64,000 bases of DNA from Apophysomyces variabilis (lineage: Eukaryota > Mucoromycota > Mucoromycetes > Mucorales > Mucoraceae). The notes below the pieces were generated by a model. It was not told where the DNA came from, searched no databases, and saw only the letters and a list, made by a program, of their open reading frames with translations. The DNA lies in contig MZZL01000403.1 in the NCBI GenBank assembly GCA_002749535.1, forward strand, positions 830,209-894,208, given 5' to 3'. Below, one piece after another: positions 48,335-60,695 of this stretch (the first letter of the stretch is position 1; every line of letters starts with the position of its first letter). Position numbers and translations under genes: made by a program.

Positions 48335-49806
48335 TTGTATACATACTGTTTATTGAACATCTCTTTACGTTACTCTAAACAAATTTTGCGCCCATGCAAG
48401 GATCAAGTTTGCGCTAAAAGGGATATAAATAAGCGTCATTAGTAAGTGGATTATGCGGGAAATATATTTTACTTACCTCAACTTGGTCCTCCAGTAGACA
48501 AAAAATTTATTCGAGCAGCGTAAAAGAATGTTCATGGTTAGTAAATGGAAGGATAGCTTGACATCTTTTGTTTACTTACCCCCGAAAGTAATCCTACCCA
48601 AAGGTAGGAGCCGGTCCCGCACCTGTGTCGGTGGGGAGGGCAAGAGAGAGACACGGCTTCCATGAGTGGCCGGTTGAAGGTAACGCATTGCAGAGGACTT
48701 GAAGCGATGCAACACCTGGCGAGAACTTGAAAGCAGAAGATAATGAATGACACTATGCATAAACAGACAACATTTATTTTTCACTTACCTAGTGGAGTGC
48801 AGGGAGCTTACTCACACAATCAAGGTGGTTTGGGACAGAGGTCATGCAGGCTAAAGGATACAGAAGACGGACATCAGTCATTCTGTACATATAGTCAATG
48901 TGAAATACATACCGGGGATGCTTTTGGATAACAGAGCCAAGGAGCAGAAAAGGTGTTGTCCCTTCGCGCTTTAATAGTACGTGATTACTGAAACCAAAAA
49001 TTACAGTCATGGATAAGAAAATCGATGGATGTCTTATGGATGACAACAATTCAGAGATAAGACAACAATTGTCCTAGGAGTAAATGGATTCAGTCTGATA
49101 GAAGGTCTCGAACAGAATGGAACATCTGTAGAGGAAATAAACCCTCTTCGTTCGTTTCTGTACGTCATTGATGATATCATATCCTTTTCTGTCAGTTATG
49201 GTATCAGAAGCTGTCAGGGCAATCTACCCCAGTTCTGGTTCTGCCCAACTGTATTGCCTTTACGTTCCACTTTTATTTTCCCTGAATGTTGTTATGTTCT
49301 CCTTTTCTTCTATTATATTTTAAACTTTGTCCATTAAGCAATCACAAAAGATTGGATTGCCATGGAATGAACGGTTATTATCTTGTCATGGATAATGCAC
49401 CCATCCATACACCAGTCAAGGTTAAGCAATTGGTCGAAGAAAGAGGATACAAATGTCTCTATCTTCCTCCCTATTCTCCCTTTCTCAACCCAATAGAAGA
49501 GTTTTGGGCCGAAGTGAAAGCTGGGTAAGAAGGGAGCCCTTACAAGTTGACAATAACCTTCAAGAACGTATTGTTCAAGCAGCGCGAAATGTAAAGCGCT
49601 CAGACTGTCAAGAATGGATCAGACACTCTGACAGCTTTTTCGTTAGGTGCAAAAATAGAGAACCACTTCTTTAAATAAACTCGTCTTGCTTTGGTTTGAA
49701 ATAAACTATCTCGGTAAATAGTTGAACAAGGACACGACTGTTCGCAAAGAAGGGTAGTCTGTCTGACTGCAAATATTTTCATCGGATTCCGCAAAAACTT
49801 GAATCC
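48335..49806 (+). mobile_element. repeat copy 1 with Tc1/IS630-like transposase end
   Basis: This 1.47-kb unit recurs inverted at 62472-63961. Its right half carries the C-terminal part of a DDE transposase on the + strand. Its left half has, on the minus strand, ORF pieces and intron-like signals (three GGTAAGT donors) that are identical at protein level to the other copy over 48538-49049. Edges were set where the two copies stop matching by eye. The unit lacks the transposase N-terminal DNA-binding and first-Asp regions, so it is non-autonomous or a relic. Confidence 0.75.
49286..49674 (+). pseudogene. C-terminal part of Tc1/IS630-family transposase
   Basis: Reads GYYLVMDNAPIHTPVKVKQL, then LYLPPYSPFLNPIEEFWAEVK. 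The Asp of MDN and the Glu of NPIE are separated by 34 residues, a DD34E-type spacing known for the Tc1/IS630 superfamily. After WAEVKAG the frame shifts to continue as VRREPLQVDNNLQERIVQ and ends in a TAA at about 49672. The first catalytic Asp and the helix-turn-helix domain are absent upstream, where unrelated sequence begins. It is therefore broken. Confidence 0.82.
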
Positions 49807-49882
49807 CCAGCCCTAAATAAAATAAAATAGAAACGCGCAGACAAATAGGAAAAACACAGTAAATTAAAGGTTTACTTTCTGG

Positions 49883-50065
49883 TTAAGCGTATTCGTTTGC
49901 GATACTTTTAGGTTCGCTATTATCGCGGGTCGACCAGTGGGGATGCAGACCAAGATTGGCCAGCACCAATTTCCGGACATATTGTGACGTCTGTCTCATT
50001 GTTCGGCCGCTGCAACCAGCACACAGATTGAGAACTTTACGAACCGCCAATACGCGTTGCGACAT
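49883..50065 (-). CDS. possible small protein divergent from SAP18
   Basis: An ORF of 60 codons (MSQRVLAVRKVLNL to SIANEYA), or 65 from an upstream Met, lies head-to-head with SAP18 with only 5 bp between the two start codons. The N-terminus is basic with Cys and Arg. No family is recognised. It could be a shadow of the SAP18 5' leader or the last exon of an unseen gene. Confidence 0.3.
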   Translation of the reverse strand: MSQRVLAVRKVLNLCAGCSGRTMRQTSQYVRKLVLANLGLHPHWSTRDNSEPKSIANEYA

Positions 50066-50070
50066 TACCA

Positions 50071-50886
50071 ATGACCACAACAGTTGATCGAGAGAAGGTA
50101 CAGTATTACTCTTGATTAGATTAGCACATCGTCGTGAATCATGTGTTTAGCTACGATGAAATAGTCAGATACAAGCTTTGACTAGACGTTGCTCACAAAG
50201 AGTTTTTGCTTTGCACTTTTGAATCGACGATCTCATTGTCATTCGTCACTTCTTAGGAATGCCCTTTTCTGTTGCGAGTTTTCACCAAAAACGGTGGTCA
50301 CCATAGGTAATGTATCCATAATATTTGTTTACACATCATTTGCTGACTATTGGCGATTACAGGAATAGCGATTTCACCCTCACCAGCGTACCTACAGCCG
50401 ACGAATTACAGTTATACACATGGTACAAATGACATACAGAGAGAATGGGTGAGATATTGAAGATCTTCTAATGTGGGATTTTCCAGGAAAAATGCGACTT
50501 TAGAAGAACTTGCTCAATTGATACAAGAAGTTATTCCTGATGCTCAACATCCAGAAGCGCGGATTTCGTTTCGTTTGATCTACTTGGACAATCGACGTGC
50601 GACATATCAGTACAAGGATATTGGTCGTGTGCAGAATGGAAAACCAACACCAGATCAGACAAAGACGTTAGAACAGTGCAAGTTCTTTATTGGAGATTAC
50701 TTAGATGTGGCGATATTCATTGGACCACCAAGACATCTGGGGGGCCGCATGGATCAGATGCACTCACGAGAGGCAAGATTTGGCCCTCGATCTCGATTCG
50801 GCAATGGTGGTGGAAGAGATAGGGACAATAACAGATTTGGACGTGACAATCGTCCGCCATTTGGTTCAAGGAGAGACCGCTTTTAA
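50071..50886 (+). CDS. SAP18: SAP18, Sin3/ASAP complex subunit
   Basis: Four exons: 50071-50097 (27 nt, MTTTVDREK), 50257-50306, 50363-50422, 50487-50886. Joined they give the SAP18 ubiquitin-like fold: DREK then CPFLLRVFTKNGGHH, DFTLTSVPTADELQLYTW, KNATLEELAQLIQEVIP, ISFRLIYLDNRRATYQYKDIG and KFFIGDYLDVAIFIGPP. The order and the split at YTW/KNATL match animal and plant SAP18. A Gly/Arg-rich RG tail (about 40 residues) follows, more extended than in animal SAP18, suggesting RNA contact. SAP18 takes part in the Sin3 histone deacetylase and in the ASAP/PSAP complexes tied to the exon junction. All junctions are GT-AG and in frame. Confidence 0.92.
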
Positions 50887-51744
50887 CAATATCTGCTAAA
50901 TATAACTTAACTCTTTGGGAAAGAACAAACTGGTTTATGAAGACGATGAAGAGGAAAATCTGTCCATTTATTGTAAAGAATATGGTGCTCTTGGGTGATA
51001 GACAGTGATTATCAGTGGTGGGCTTTGTACGATAATACAAACACGAAGTAGCAGTAGAAAATATCAGACATTGACTATATGGAGAAGGTTTTTTTTTGAA
51101 CATTTGAAGCAGCTTTGAATATCACCAATGCACAAGTCAGATGATGGATATATTTTCGTCTGGATTGTTAGGATTTAACTTTAACGCCTACAATAGTTGA
51201 ATAAAGATATTTAAGGGTGCAAAATATCATGCAAAATCAATTGCTTGCAATTCCTGTCGATACTTACTATGAACTTGTCTGCGCTAAAATGAAACCTACA
51301 AGATTCGACATTTGAACACATAAGGAATATACGGAATCATTGAGAAGGTCACCTGGTCAATGATATTTTATGTTTACAAGCTCACAAAGAGAATAATATA
51401 TTTTGACTGCTCATCTACCAAAGCTTCTCTTCTTGAATAGACCGTTTTAGCTTTTCACACCTTATACTTGGATTTGTATTGCTACCTATTGTGTTCGGAA
51501 GAAATGATCGTTGCGACAAACGTTTTGTTCAGTACAGCACTAGGATTACCATATTGGGGTTTTTGATAAAAGAAATGTGCGTATTATATGACGATAACGT
51601 AAAAAAAAAAACTTGTGTATTGGCAAAACCAAGATTTTGGAGAAAAAAGCGGTGATTGATTTGGATGGGATCCAAATGAGAAATCAAAAGAAGCATTAGA
51701 CTATTCATGAAGAAAGGAAGAACAAAGGAAGTACGTGAAGTTGA
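50887..51744. other. convergent intergenic region SAP18 / septin
   Basis: About 860 bp. AT-rich, with a minus-strand ORF (50717-51103) that runs antisense into SAP18 and has no domain. Nothing else supported. Confidence 0.45.
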
Positions 51745-53405
51745 TTATTTTCTAATGGTTTTAGGTGAGTCGCGTTGACTGTAATAGTAATTGTCGAGAT
51801 CTGCTTGCAATTCTTTGACTTTTTCGCTTTGCAGCTCCAATTCTTTGTGGAGCCGGTCTCGTTCTGTGATGAGCTATGAAATCCGGACTCAGCTACTATA
51901 CTTCTATTCCGTTTTGTTTCTCGCTCTCACCTGTTGTTCCCAAGCGCGGAATCGTGCCTCTTCGTTTTTAACCTGCTCAGTGAACCGTTTACGCAATGCT
52001 TCTTCTTCCTCCTTGAACTTAGCGTTTTCGTTGGATTGTGCACTAAAAGAAACGCAACATAAGCATTTGCTTTGGTTTAACGGCGACCAGACCGAACTTC
52101 TTACCGAGGATCTCCGAATTTTCTTGTCTCCATTTGATTCTGGCGATAGTTTTCGTAATGGATCTCCTCCGTTGTTGTAATCAAATCTAGCATATGCGTG
52201 CGGATCAATAGACTACGAAGCTTTCTGAAGTCGCAGTGCTCATCGTTTTCTACTTCTGCCACACCCCAGGAGTATTCTCGCCCTTTCACTTTGCGACCAT
52301 CTGCAGTAACAACATCTTGTGTTGAACCTATCACAGCAAATGGCAGAGCTGCCATAATTGTCTTGTTCCGTTTCGTTGTGGTTTCGTCATCGCTCTCAAT
52401 AGGGCATGTATATACTTGGATGTCTTGGGCGGCAATAACCTCTCGGATCTACATGAAGAGTGAAAAAAAGTTCACCAATCATTTTCTTCAAGGGTGAACT
52501 AAGGGAGGGCAAACCAAAGGGGTTTACCCGGAAAAGGGGGTTCTTGGGTTGACAAGGAAGGGGAAACCTACATTTTCTTTGAATTTTGCCAAGTTGGCAG
52601 GTGTCAAGGTATCGGCCTTGGCGATCACAGGGATCAAATTGACGCGTGAGCCCAAGCGCTTCATCACCTCAATATCCAAAGGGGACAATCTGTTCAAGAA
52701 CAGGAAAAAAAGTTTATATGAGGTGGTAGGAATGGAGATGCTTTGCTTACGTATGGCCTGTGGGTTTGATAAAGTACAAACAAGCGTGAACGCGCATATC
52801 GATTGCACCTTTTCGGCAGGGTTGTTGTTCCTGTCGCATATATTTCTCATGTTGATCGTCGATAAAATCAACAATTGGAATCCAACCATGTCTGTTATTG
52901 ACATAGTCACCAAAGCCAGGCGTGTCAATGATGGTAAGCTTGACCTTGAACATTTTTTCCTCCAACTCTAATAATATATTATGGTTTCTGGCATCTAATC
53001 TCTTCCAAGTTTTCCCGGTCCAAAGAGAGAGACCTTATTTTCTTTCTTTTTTGGGAACACAACCTACCGGCTTTGGTAATTTGGATCTGAACGGTCTTGG
53101 CTGGTGGTTTCAAATGTCGTTTACTTAAATTCTTGGGCTCTCTGATGGTCGATGTGAACAATGTGTTCACGAACGTAGTTTTGCCCACACCCGATTCACC
53201 TGGAAAAGGACAAAGTATATTAAGCAATTAGGCTATCAAGAACAAGCCAACGATGTAATCCAAATAGATGCGTACCACAAACCATCAACGTGAAGTTAGC
53301 TCCATTTTTTGCTACAATCTTATGACGTTGATTTGGTAAATTGGCGATCCCAGTCCCTGTGGGTGTAGGTGGAGGAGCTACTTCAGTTGGTGATGCTACC
53401 GTCAT
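51745..53405 (-). CDS. septin, Cdc3/AspB group
   Basis: Seven exons: 53276-53405, 53068-53199, 52751-52977, 52572-52689, 52105-52448, 51931-52042, 51745-51873. The GTPase domain has G1 GESGVGKTT (split by intron 1), G3 DTPGFGD and G4 AKAD ([10 protein letters not shown]). The septin-unique element is in [19 protein letters not shown] and [14 protein letters not shown]. The C-terminal coiled coil begins [20 protein letters not shown] and ends [16 protein letters not shown]. The block [18 protein letters not shown] and the coiled coil closely resemble the filamentous-fungal AspB (yeast Cdc3) septin. Septins form filaments at septa and hyphal tips. Together with the F-BAR protein in this window it belongs to the cytokinesis machinery. 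A short Pro-rich N-terminus precedes the GTPase. Confidence 0.94.
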
Positions 53406-55157
53406 CAATGGTTGTAAAAAAAGAATGAAAACGAAAAATGAAAGAGAAAAGAGAAGGAACGTACAAAGTCCAAAGCAGGGCTTATATCTTTTCTGCAGGG
53501 AACCGTCACTTTTTTATCCCCTTTGCTCTCTCACTCTATCCCAAACCCCTTTGCCTGGTTTCTTACTTAAATGCTTATTTTTCTTTTAGTGTACCGCTGT
53601 AGTACAGGATTTCATGCATAAAACTTGTCAACAAATAAAGAAGTTGCACTGCTAAAAAGTCACCATTTACCTTCGTCTTGTAATGTCAAAAGTATCACGT
53701 GAATATGTATCACTATTATATACTATTGAATTCGCGCCTTTTTTGTAATTAGAAAATAAAAAACATCCTAAGTAGACTGTGCATTAACTTATACCTTGGT
53801 ATTGAACAAGACCTCACCGTTAATGACATGGAAGAGATGGGGATAAGGCAGCAGGATATGGTCGCACTATGGTATAAAGATAGACGCCCTGCTTTCCTTA
53901 CAATAACATGTTACAAGCGATTGGTCGCTGTTTCAGAATGGTTGCCCTTCAATAATCAGGAAAACTCTGTGATTTCTGCTACGTCCCTCATTCATATGCC
54001 ATTAATGGTACCAGCCCTCTTAAATAGCTAGTTTTTGGTAAACGTGGGTTGGCCATGAATTCAGGCTGAGAGGTTTGTGGCACTATCATTTGGCATTTAA
54101 TTTGAAGTGTGAATGAACCAACAAGAATTCATGGGTTAATTTATAGAGTGAGACTTCGTTTCAAAAACATTTAGAAGACAAAGGTATGAGCCGTTGTATT
54201 TTCTTTCACTTGATAAAATAGACTGCTTGACCGCTGGATATCGCATCGCATAATATGGGCAACATGAAAGCAGGCCAAGATCCGGCTGTAGGAATAAACC
54301 AGTGAGTCTCTGGGTGTCGAGTGAGAACTTAAACTGCGTAAATAATCACCGATCCCGTTTGTTTGGCTTCTGCGGGTCTTGCCTTCTGGTTTTGACCTTT
54401 TTCTTTCGATAAGCTGGCTTATCGTAGCTGTGAACGCTTATGCGAAGGAGATCACTGCGGCAAGCCAGAATGACTGGTGCATTCTATTGCCTTAAAAGCA
54501 AAAGTTGTGTCCTGAACTGATAGGAACCTCAAAAGCCATCTGCCTTGTCCTCATCTTACATAACATAGATTGTAGATATTTAGAGGAGAGGCGATTCATC
54601 GTCCTACTAGCCATCACCATGGGAAAGAAAACGCCAGGATACTTGCGGATACCTGAGCAAACCCTTTTATAAGCTTGAATGTATCCTAACGTATCCCATT
54701 TTCCCTCAGGTTTTTAGGTGTTTTAACACTTTGGCTTCCTGTGGTATACAAGAAGTTGACTGAGGTGAGGACTCCGATGTGGTAGAACTTTCATCACTGC
54801 GCTTTATTGATCTATATCATAAAAAGAATTTGCTATCTCTAAATCTTCACACCTTGAAAAGCTAAAACACGTTAATTTTTTCTGAATTTGTTTTGGTGCG
54901 TCAGCCGAGCGGACGTCGATACCACGGTAATGGGTGGGCTTTTACCACATCGTCGGCCTCACTCTGTCAATTTGTTGCGTTTCCCTTCGGTTCCCTCGCG
55001 ATTCCCAATTTGCCATGGTGCCCGAGTCCATCTCACTAAGTCTTAATCGATGTCAATAAAGTAATACTCGGTTTACTACGTATATGTATTCTGCATTGAC
55101 GTATTGGATATAGGACAACTCCACTTAGAAGCCTGTGAAAAGAAATATTTGCCTCAT
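53406..55157. other. intergenic region
   Basis: 1.75 kb with septin promoter at its left end. An ORF at 53828-54031 (+) has no recognised domain. No RNA gene seen. Confidence 0.4.
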
Positions 55158-55600
55158 TCATTGTCTTTGCCCATCATTGTCCAGTAGCCCGAACGTAATA
55201 CATTCTTTTTCAGATGGCGCTTCCAACATACGAACATGCAACTGTGTTTTGCAAACTTCCGCTACCCTGGCTCTATCCTCGTCGACCATAGCTTTTAGCG
55301 CCCCAGGAGGCTTCACCTCCCCATTTCCAACTTCAACGCCGTCTTGCACACAAGAAAACAAGATATCGCTGCGCTTAGATGACATGTTCAAGGCATTATT
55401 CTGCTCAGCGGCGGAGAGCGTATTCCTGTATGAAGACAAAGTGTATAAATATCCACTATCACAGAAGGTCGGGCACGGAGATACCATTCCGTTTCTCCTG
55501 ACTCGCACATTGGGATGACCTTCTTTAGTTTGGTGATAGTGAGGCGAGACTTACGCGTGACAATTTCCTCGAAACTGTCGCTTTCACCCTACTAAGGCTC
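55158..55600 (-). pseudogene. relic of a 'GEVKPP' family protein of unknown function
   Basis: The minus strand reads SKRSDILFSCVQDGVEVG, then NGEVKPPGALKAMVDEDRAR and VAEVCKTQLHVR, ending ITFGLLDNDGQRQ. The order (SD.., GEVKPP, [ND]ED.xRVAE.CK, then FG) matches, from memory, a repetitive protein family common in Mucoromycota genomes. Normal members continue well past this stop and have more N-terminal sequence. Here flanking pieces are out of frame. The E-x-K in GEVKPP recalls PD-(D/E)XK nuclease cores, but that is only a guess. Confidence 0.5.
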
Positions 55601-57659
55601 CGTAGTGTTACTCTCAAACGAAGTCTTCTTTTGCTATAACTTGATCGGGATTATAAGAGGCATTCCGGAGAAGAATAAACTTTCGTCGCTCTGTTCCCTG
55701 CGGTTTTCCATTGCTTATTTTTATCGTTGATCATCTCAGTCGAGTGGATTACTGTTGAGTAATTCTGAACATTCTCGCCACACGGCTCAACTTCCTGCGT
55801 ATCAGTTATCTGCGACAAAATGCACGCCACGACATCCGAACCTCGTGATGACCACCCGCAATCGGACCAAACCTAGCTCATCAGGGGCAATACTCAGATG
55901 CCCACGCCTGTTTCTGTCTTAGCCTAACACAATACCTTTTGGTGTTACATACATTTGCTGGTATTTATGACGCAAAGGATAGAGGTTGTTATTACGCACC
56001 ATTTTCATTAATTTGTTCCTTTTATTTCGTGAGATGATGGATTGCGTCATTATAGACAGCGCTTCACGATTGCTTAGACGGGAAAGGGATAGAAGATGAC
56101 GCTGGAAAGAGACATTTTTTTATCCATAGTTTTCCTGCTTTCATGCATCGCCAACTCGTTAAGATGAAATTGCCTTCCTCATTTGTTCGTAATGGTTAGG
56201 TTCTTTTTTGTTGCTTTGTTTTAAGCATTGTTTTTTCTTTTTTTTTTCTTGAGAATAAAGCTATCTTTCTATGCCGTCTTCTTTGAGTAGTATAACTACT
56301 CATCATGCCCTTGCAATACTTGGTTCGAGGAATTAGTGAGGATCTTGCAGCTTGTTGACCAATTTGATACATTTGTAGAAACGCAGCGCTGTATGGTTTG
56401 TTGCTGAAACTAAATAGTCGCCTTATAGTGCAGAGTCAGTGGTAGTAATTCCGCGTTTCGGCGATTACGCGAGGATCAACGACATTAGCTTTGCACCAAT
56501 CTATATTACGGCAATCAGACAAAGATGTTGTCGGACTTCCCGGAGGACGCTGGTTTCTTAAAGCGCTCTTGCTGCCATAGCAGTCCAATTAAGCAACAAC
56601 TAGGAAAGCTGGCTTCTAAGATCTATTCGGTCAAAACAAGTTGCTACCGGCGTAATTATAAGTTGATCGTGTCAATAAAGGTCTAAACGTGTAACAGGTA
56701 AGAGAACCAAGAGATAAGCAGCAAAAAGCAATTGTTGGTAAGGTATTTGATGGGGATCCCCATACGAATAACAGCAGGTTTCCCACGCCAACAGTGTTTT
56801 GGCACTTGTATAACTTTATTGAGTTTGATATGCAAAAAAAAGAAAGCGTAAAAAACATGGCGTTTCCATTATTTATCAAATAACTATTACTTTGAGATAT
56901 ATCATTTCGAGTTTTTCCGGTCACGAATATTAATTACCACACCTAAAGAAGATCCGTATAGCCTTTTGCGAGGTGCTCGCATTTACGCAACAAAACGTTA
57001 GAAGCTTCAAAACATCTAATAGATCGAATTTTGCTCAGTGAGTTCCGCGAGCATCTTACATATTTGCCTATAAAGTTTACAATTATAATCAATGTTATTT
57101 GGTCTCTTTTACTTGTTAAACCAGCGAATAACCTGAGTGCATATAAAGTACTTCAGAACTAGCCGTTAAGTTGCCAATTTAAAACGCTGTTCAGGTTTTG
57201 ATTAGCCAGGGTAATTGAGCATGCCATGTTATTTGTAAGTTGCATCCGATATTTACTAACAAAATATGGGTCTCGCATTGTTCCAATGACCTGAATATGC
57301 GGAAAAGAGTTCATTGCACAGACTATATCTGACTATGCATTGAACCCTATCCTCGATATTCTGCAAATGATTCGTGTTGGACGCGTTACTGTCCCAAATT
57401 TTGGGTGACGAACATTCTTTTTTATAATGACGGCTGCAAGTGATGCATGATGCACGATGCAAATGTGAATATGACTGGCACAGGGGTACCAAATCATTGC
57501 AGTGTTTGAGCCTATCAGAAACAACATATTTCACACCCATCAGACACTGCTATATATTCAGATTGTTATTTAAAAAAGTACATTAATCCTAGCGTTTCAT
57601 AACATGTAATAAATACAGAATAGAGAAATATATATGTTACATATACTGATGATCTTTTG
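55601..57659. other. gene-poor interval
   Basis: 2 kb. ORFs at 56631-56924 and 57256-57540 (minus) have no recognised domain. T- and A-rich tracts near 56220-56250. No feature supported. Confidence 0.4.
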
Positions 57660-58478
57660 CTATGCAACCTGCGATACCATAACACATGCATCCTGGTCCG
57701 CCTTTCCCTTCCCATTCTTTCTTATCCTACTCGAGTACTTCCTGATCTGACCACGGACAATTTCTAGATATTGCTGGTTACCAACCAATAACAAATACGA
57801 TGCACAGCACTTACTGTGAAACCAATAAAGATGCAACATAAGTATGCCGACAGATATAACCCACAGAGCTTTGATAGGATGATGTCTTTTAAGCGATACG
57901 ATAGCAAACAGGTTGAGCAATATGCGGAATATAAAGAAGGTGGATGCAAATAGGATATCAGACCGTAGATCGTTCGCCAAAGATCCGATGGCGAGAATAA
58001 CCGTAGGAAATTCCACAATGGCCATGGTCGAAAACGAGGAGGTGCTGCGAACACACATAAGCCAGCAGAGAATAATAGTATAGGCTACATGATGGAACCA
58101 TCCTGTCACAAACGTTATGCGGCTTTTGTAGTAGCACGATCCGAGCGATAGGTCCAACAAGAGATACGTGATGAAGAAACAAGCAAATGCTGTATCCATC
58201 GGTGAGCTTTCCGTTAGTTTCGAGATGTCCATGCCAGATCGCCAATAACGATAAAACGATGGGAGCGAAAGGATGGTGGTAACCAAGCTACTGGCGAACG
58301 TCAACAGCCAGCTTATCTGCTTTTCGGTCTTCGCCAAGCCGGAACGCACACAAACGAAGAAAAATCCTCCAAGACATAATGAACTTAGCATAAATGTTAG
58401 AGGTACGACAGGTTGCGAGAACACCTGGGCCAAACTGAGCTTTTCAATTGTGTATATGTCCATAGAATGGCCGAGCAC
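57660..58478 (-). CDS. multi-pass membrane protein, TLC-domain-like
   Basis: A single-exon ORF of 272 codons with six or seven hydrophobic segments, separated by short loops, and a basic C-terminal tail (IRKYSSRIRKNGKGK). The central part, with FFITYLLLDLSL, then GWFHHVAYTIILCWL, a long segment MAIVEFPTVILAIGSL and WVISVGILMLHLYWF, follows the layout of TLC (TRAM-LAG1-CLN8) proteins, where a conserved His pair follows the third or fourth helix. TLC proteins act in ceramide synthesis or membrane-lipid sensing; ceramide synthases have a longer Lag1 motif that is not seen here, so this is more like the TLCD/TMEM56 branch. Met at 58463 is an alternative start. Confidence 0.72.
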   Translation of the reverse strand: MLGHSMDIYTIEKLSLAQVFSQPVVPLTFMLSSLCLGGFFFVCVRSGLAKTEKQISWLLTFASSLVTTILSLPSFYRYWRSGMDISKLTESSPMDTAFACFFITYLLLDLSLGSCYYKSRITFVTGWFHHVAYTIILCWLMCVRSTSSFSTMAIVEFPTVILAIGSLANDLRSDILFASTFFIFRILLNLFAIVSLKRHHPIKALWVISVGILMLHLYWFHSKCCASYLLLVGNQQYLEIVRGQIRKYSSRIRKNGKGKADQDACVMVSQVA

Positions 58479-60695
58479 CGTCAGCTATTTAATGTTAAAG
58501 AAAAGATAAAAAGAAAGTACTTGGCAACAAGGCAGAATCTTTTTATATCATCCAAGGTGCAGGTGATAGACCAACGCATATTCGAGCCCTTTTAAAGAAA
58601 GAACGGGCGTTTGAAAGATGATAAAGTTTGAGCCCTTTTGTTGGGTTACCCAGCTTTTAAATTCATAGAGAAACCCATCCTTTGATCACTCCATTGCAGG
58701 TCAAAATATGATTGGTTTCACAAACTTGCCCTTGATAGCGAATCAACTTTTCTTTTCTGCTGCGTGTTTCATGTCATCCTTAACGATGACCCATTATTTG
58801 ATTGCGATTACCTAACCAATAACTATAAAAAATAATACCTCCAGCATGATCTGCTGACATGAAAAGGCTTACTTACTTTCTTACATCTGTTTACTGGCTC
58901 CCATTGACCTCCGACAGCTCAGGAACGTAGAAGCGCCCAATCAAATCGTCCTATCATACGGGGATATGCAAGTACTGTGCATTTGGCGTCATTTCAATGT
59001 TCTTTATCGTTTATAGTTGGCATACAGACTCACAAGAAATTGTATCTAGTGTGTGCGTGTGAGAAATTGTTTTGGAAGCTTATTTTCATCTTGGTTTTCC
59101 TCTTGTCTTTAGGCTGCAACCACGAAGAATCCGTGTTTCTCAAGGAAAACGAGCTTCGTCAAGCTAGACGGTGCTTTTTCAGCCCAAAACTGGGCTCTCA
59201 AGAAAGGATGAATGCACGACTCGGTGGTGATAATAGATTTATGCAGTGCTCAAACTAAGCTTAACCGTTTTGCGAACAATCTTGGTGTTGGCAAGGCTCG
59301 AACTAGAACACGGGCTGAACCTAATGGGGTTGCTGACCGTATCGTATTTCCCAGATGCATTTGTGTTTCGGGATAAGTTGCATATCAAGGCCGTAATTGG
59401 AAGCGCAGACTTTCAAAGCGGGAATCCTAAGTTATGAAGGCTCTCATAAACCAGCAAGGTGATGTAATCTAAAACTCTGATTTCTATCTTATTCTTTTTA
59501 TTCATTGACAGACGCTATGTTCATTTGGAATCTGTTAATATATTTTCTCACGCTCGTAAACGTTAAGATTCGCATTGTCGGCTTTTGTTTTGTCTCGACC
59601 AAAGAAAGAAACAACCTTTCGTTGACCGCGTTTAGAACTTCATACCTGAAAGTAATGACGAGCTTCTTTATTGAAAGATCCCATTTGATGTGAAAAGGTG
59701 ATATCATTATACAACTATGGCTCGATACGATGAAGGTCTTTTGAACGCGTAGAACTCTCCGTCTCCTAGCGAAATTCATGCATGGGTAGATGATGAGCCA
59801 CAGCAAATATGACACATCTATTGAAGCGAACGATTGCTAGTCTTGTGTCACATCTGTGGACAACAACGGCAGAGAGCCAGAAACAAAAAGACAATAACAC
59901 TCAACAGTTCCTATGCCTTCACATCGAATGGGTCAGCATGCTACACGAGCTAAAACATAATTTGTTTCATTCAGAAGGACGATGAATGACTTGGAATATG
60001 TTGGCCAAGGCCCTGGGTTATCAAGTACAAGGAGTCCTGAAAACCTGTAGTGCGCAAACCAAGGTTCTTTTTGGAGAGCCGATGAGGTTACACGGTTTTG
60101 AAGACGAGATGTGCGCATGTCTCACTCATTGATGGAGTTGTATGAGATCAAATGCCCGACACAAAAGCCATGTAGCGTGTAGAAAACACAATCAATACGA
60201 TAATTCAATGGCAGCTGTCTTACAGTCTTAAGTTTCTACAAGATCCATCAGCTGGAAGAATGCAATCACATGCATTTGATGCTTGATGATAAGCTATTTT
60301 TTCGTGTTTTGAGCCGGTTTTTACGTTGTATGACCATTAAAGTTTCAGTCATTGTAGGTTAGAACAACGGAGTAATCGTAACATGATGTGCTTTTGGAAG
60401 GAAAAAAGTGAAAAAAAAAAGAAAAAAACAGCGATCAATGGACGTGGCCTCTGATGGGGCGCTTAAAGAAGATCATCACAGGAACACAAAGCTGACTTCA
60501 AGATGAGATGGCGCCATGGCTGGTTACCATGATATGATTGGATAAGATTATGTTTAAAATTTTTTGATTCGCCAATAATCTGATTCGGGTGGCTAACGCA
60601 ATTTTTTTTCTTGGAAGGCAAAGGCAAATAAATATCGCCTACAAAAGTGAGCCGTGTCTTTTACACCCTTTTTCTCACATATTTCACCATACACC
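58479..60695. other. intergenic region upstream of SAM synthetase
   Basis: 2.2 kb between divergent genes. ORFs at 58977-59258 and 59498-59815 lack recognisable domains. An A-rich tract lies at 60405-60428. Confidence 0.4.

Noticed and set aside
48335..49806. RIP-like C-to-T mutation between repeat copies
   Set aside because: Only a handful of transitions were seen, mixed with transversions, and the left half is unchanged; no RIP pattern.
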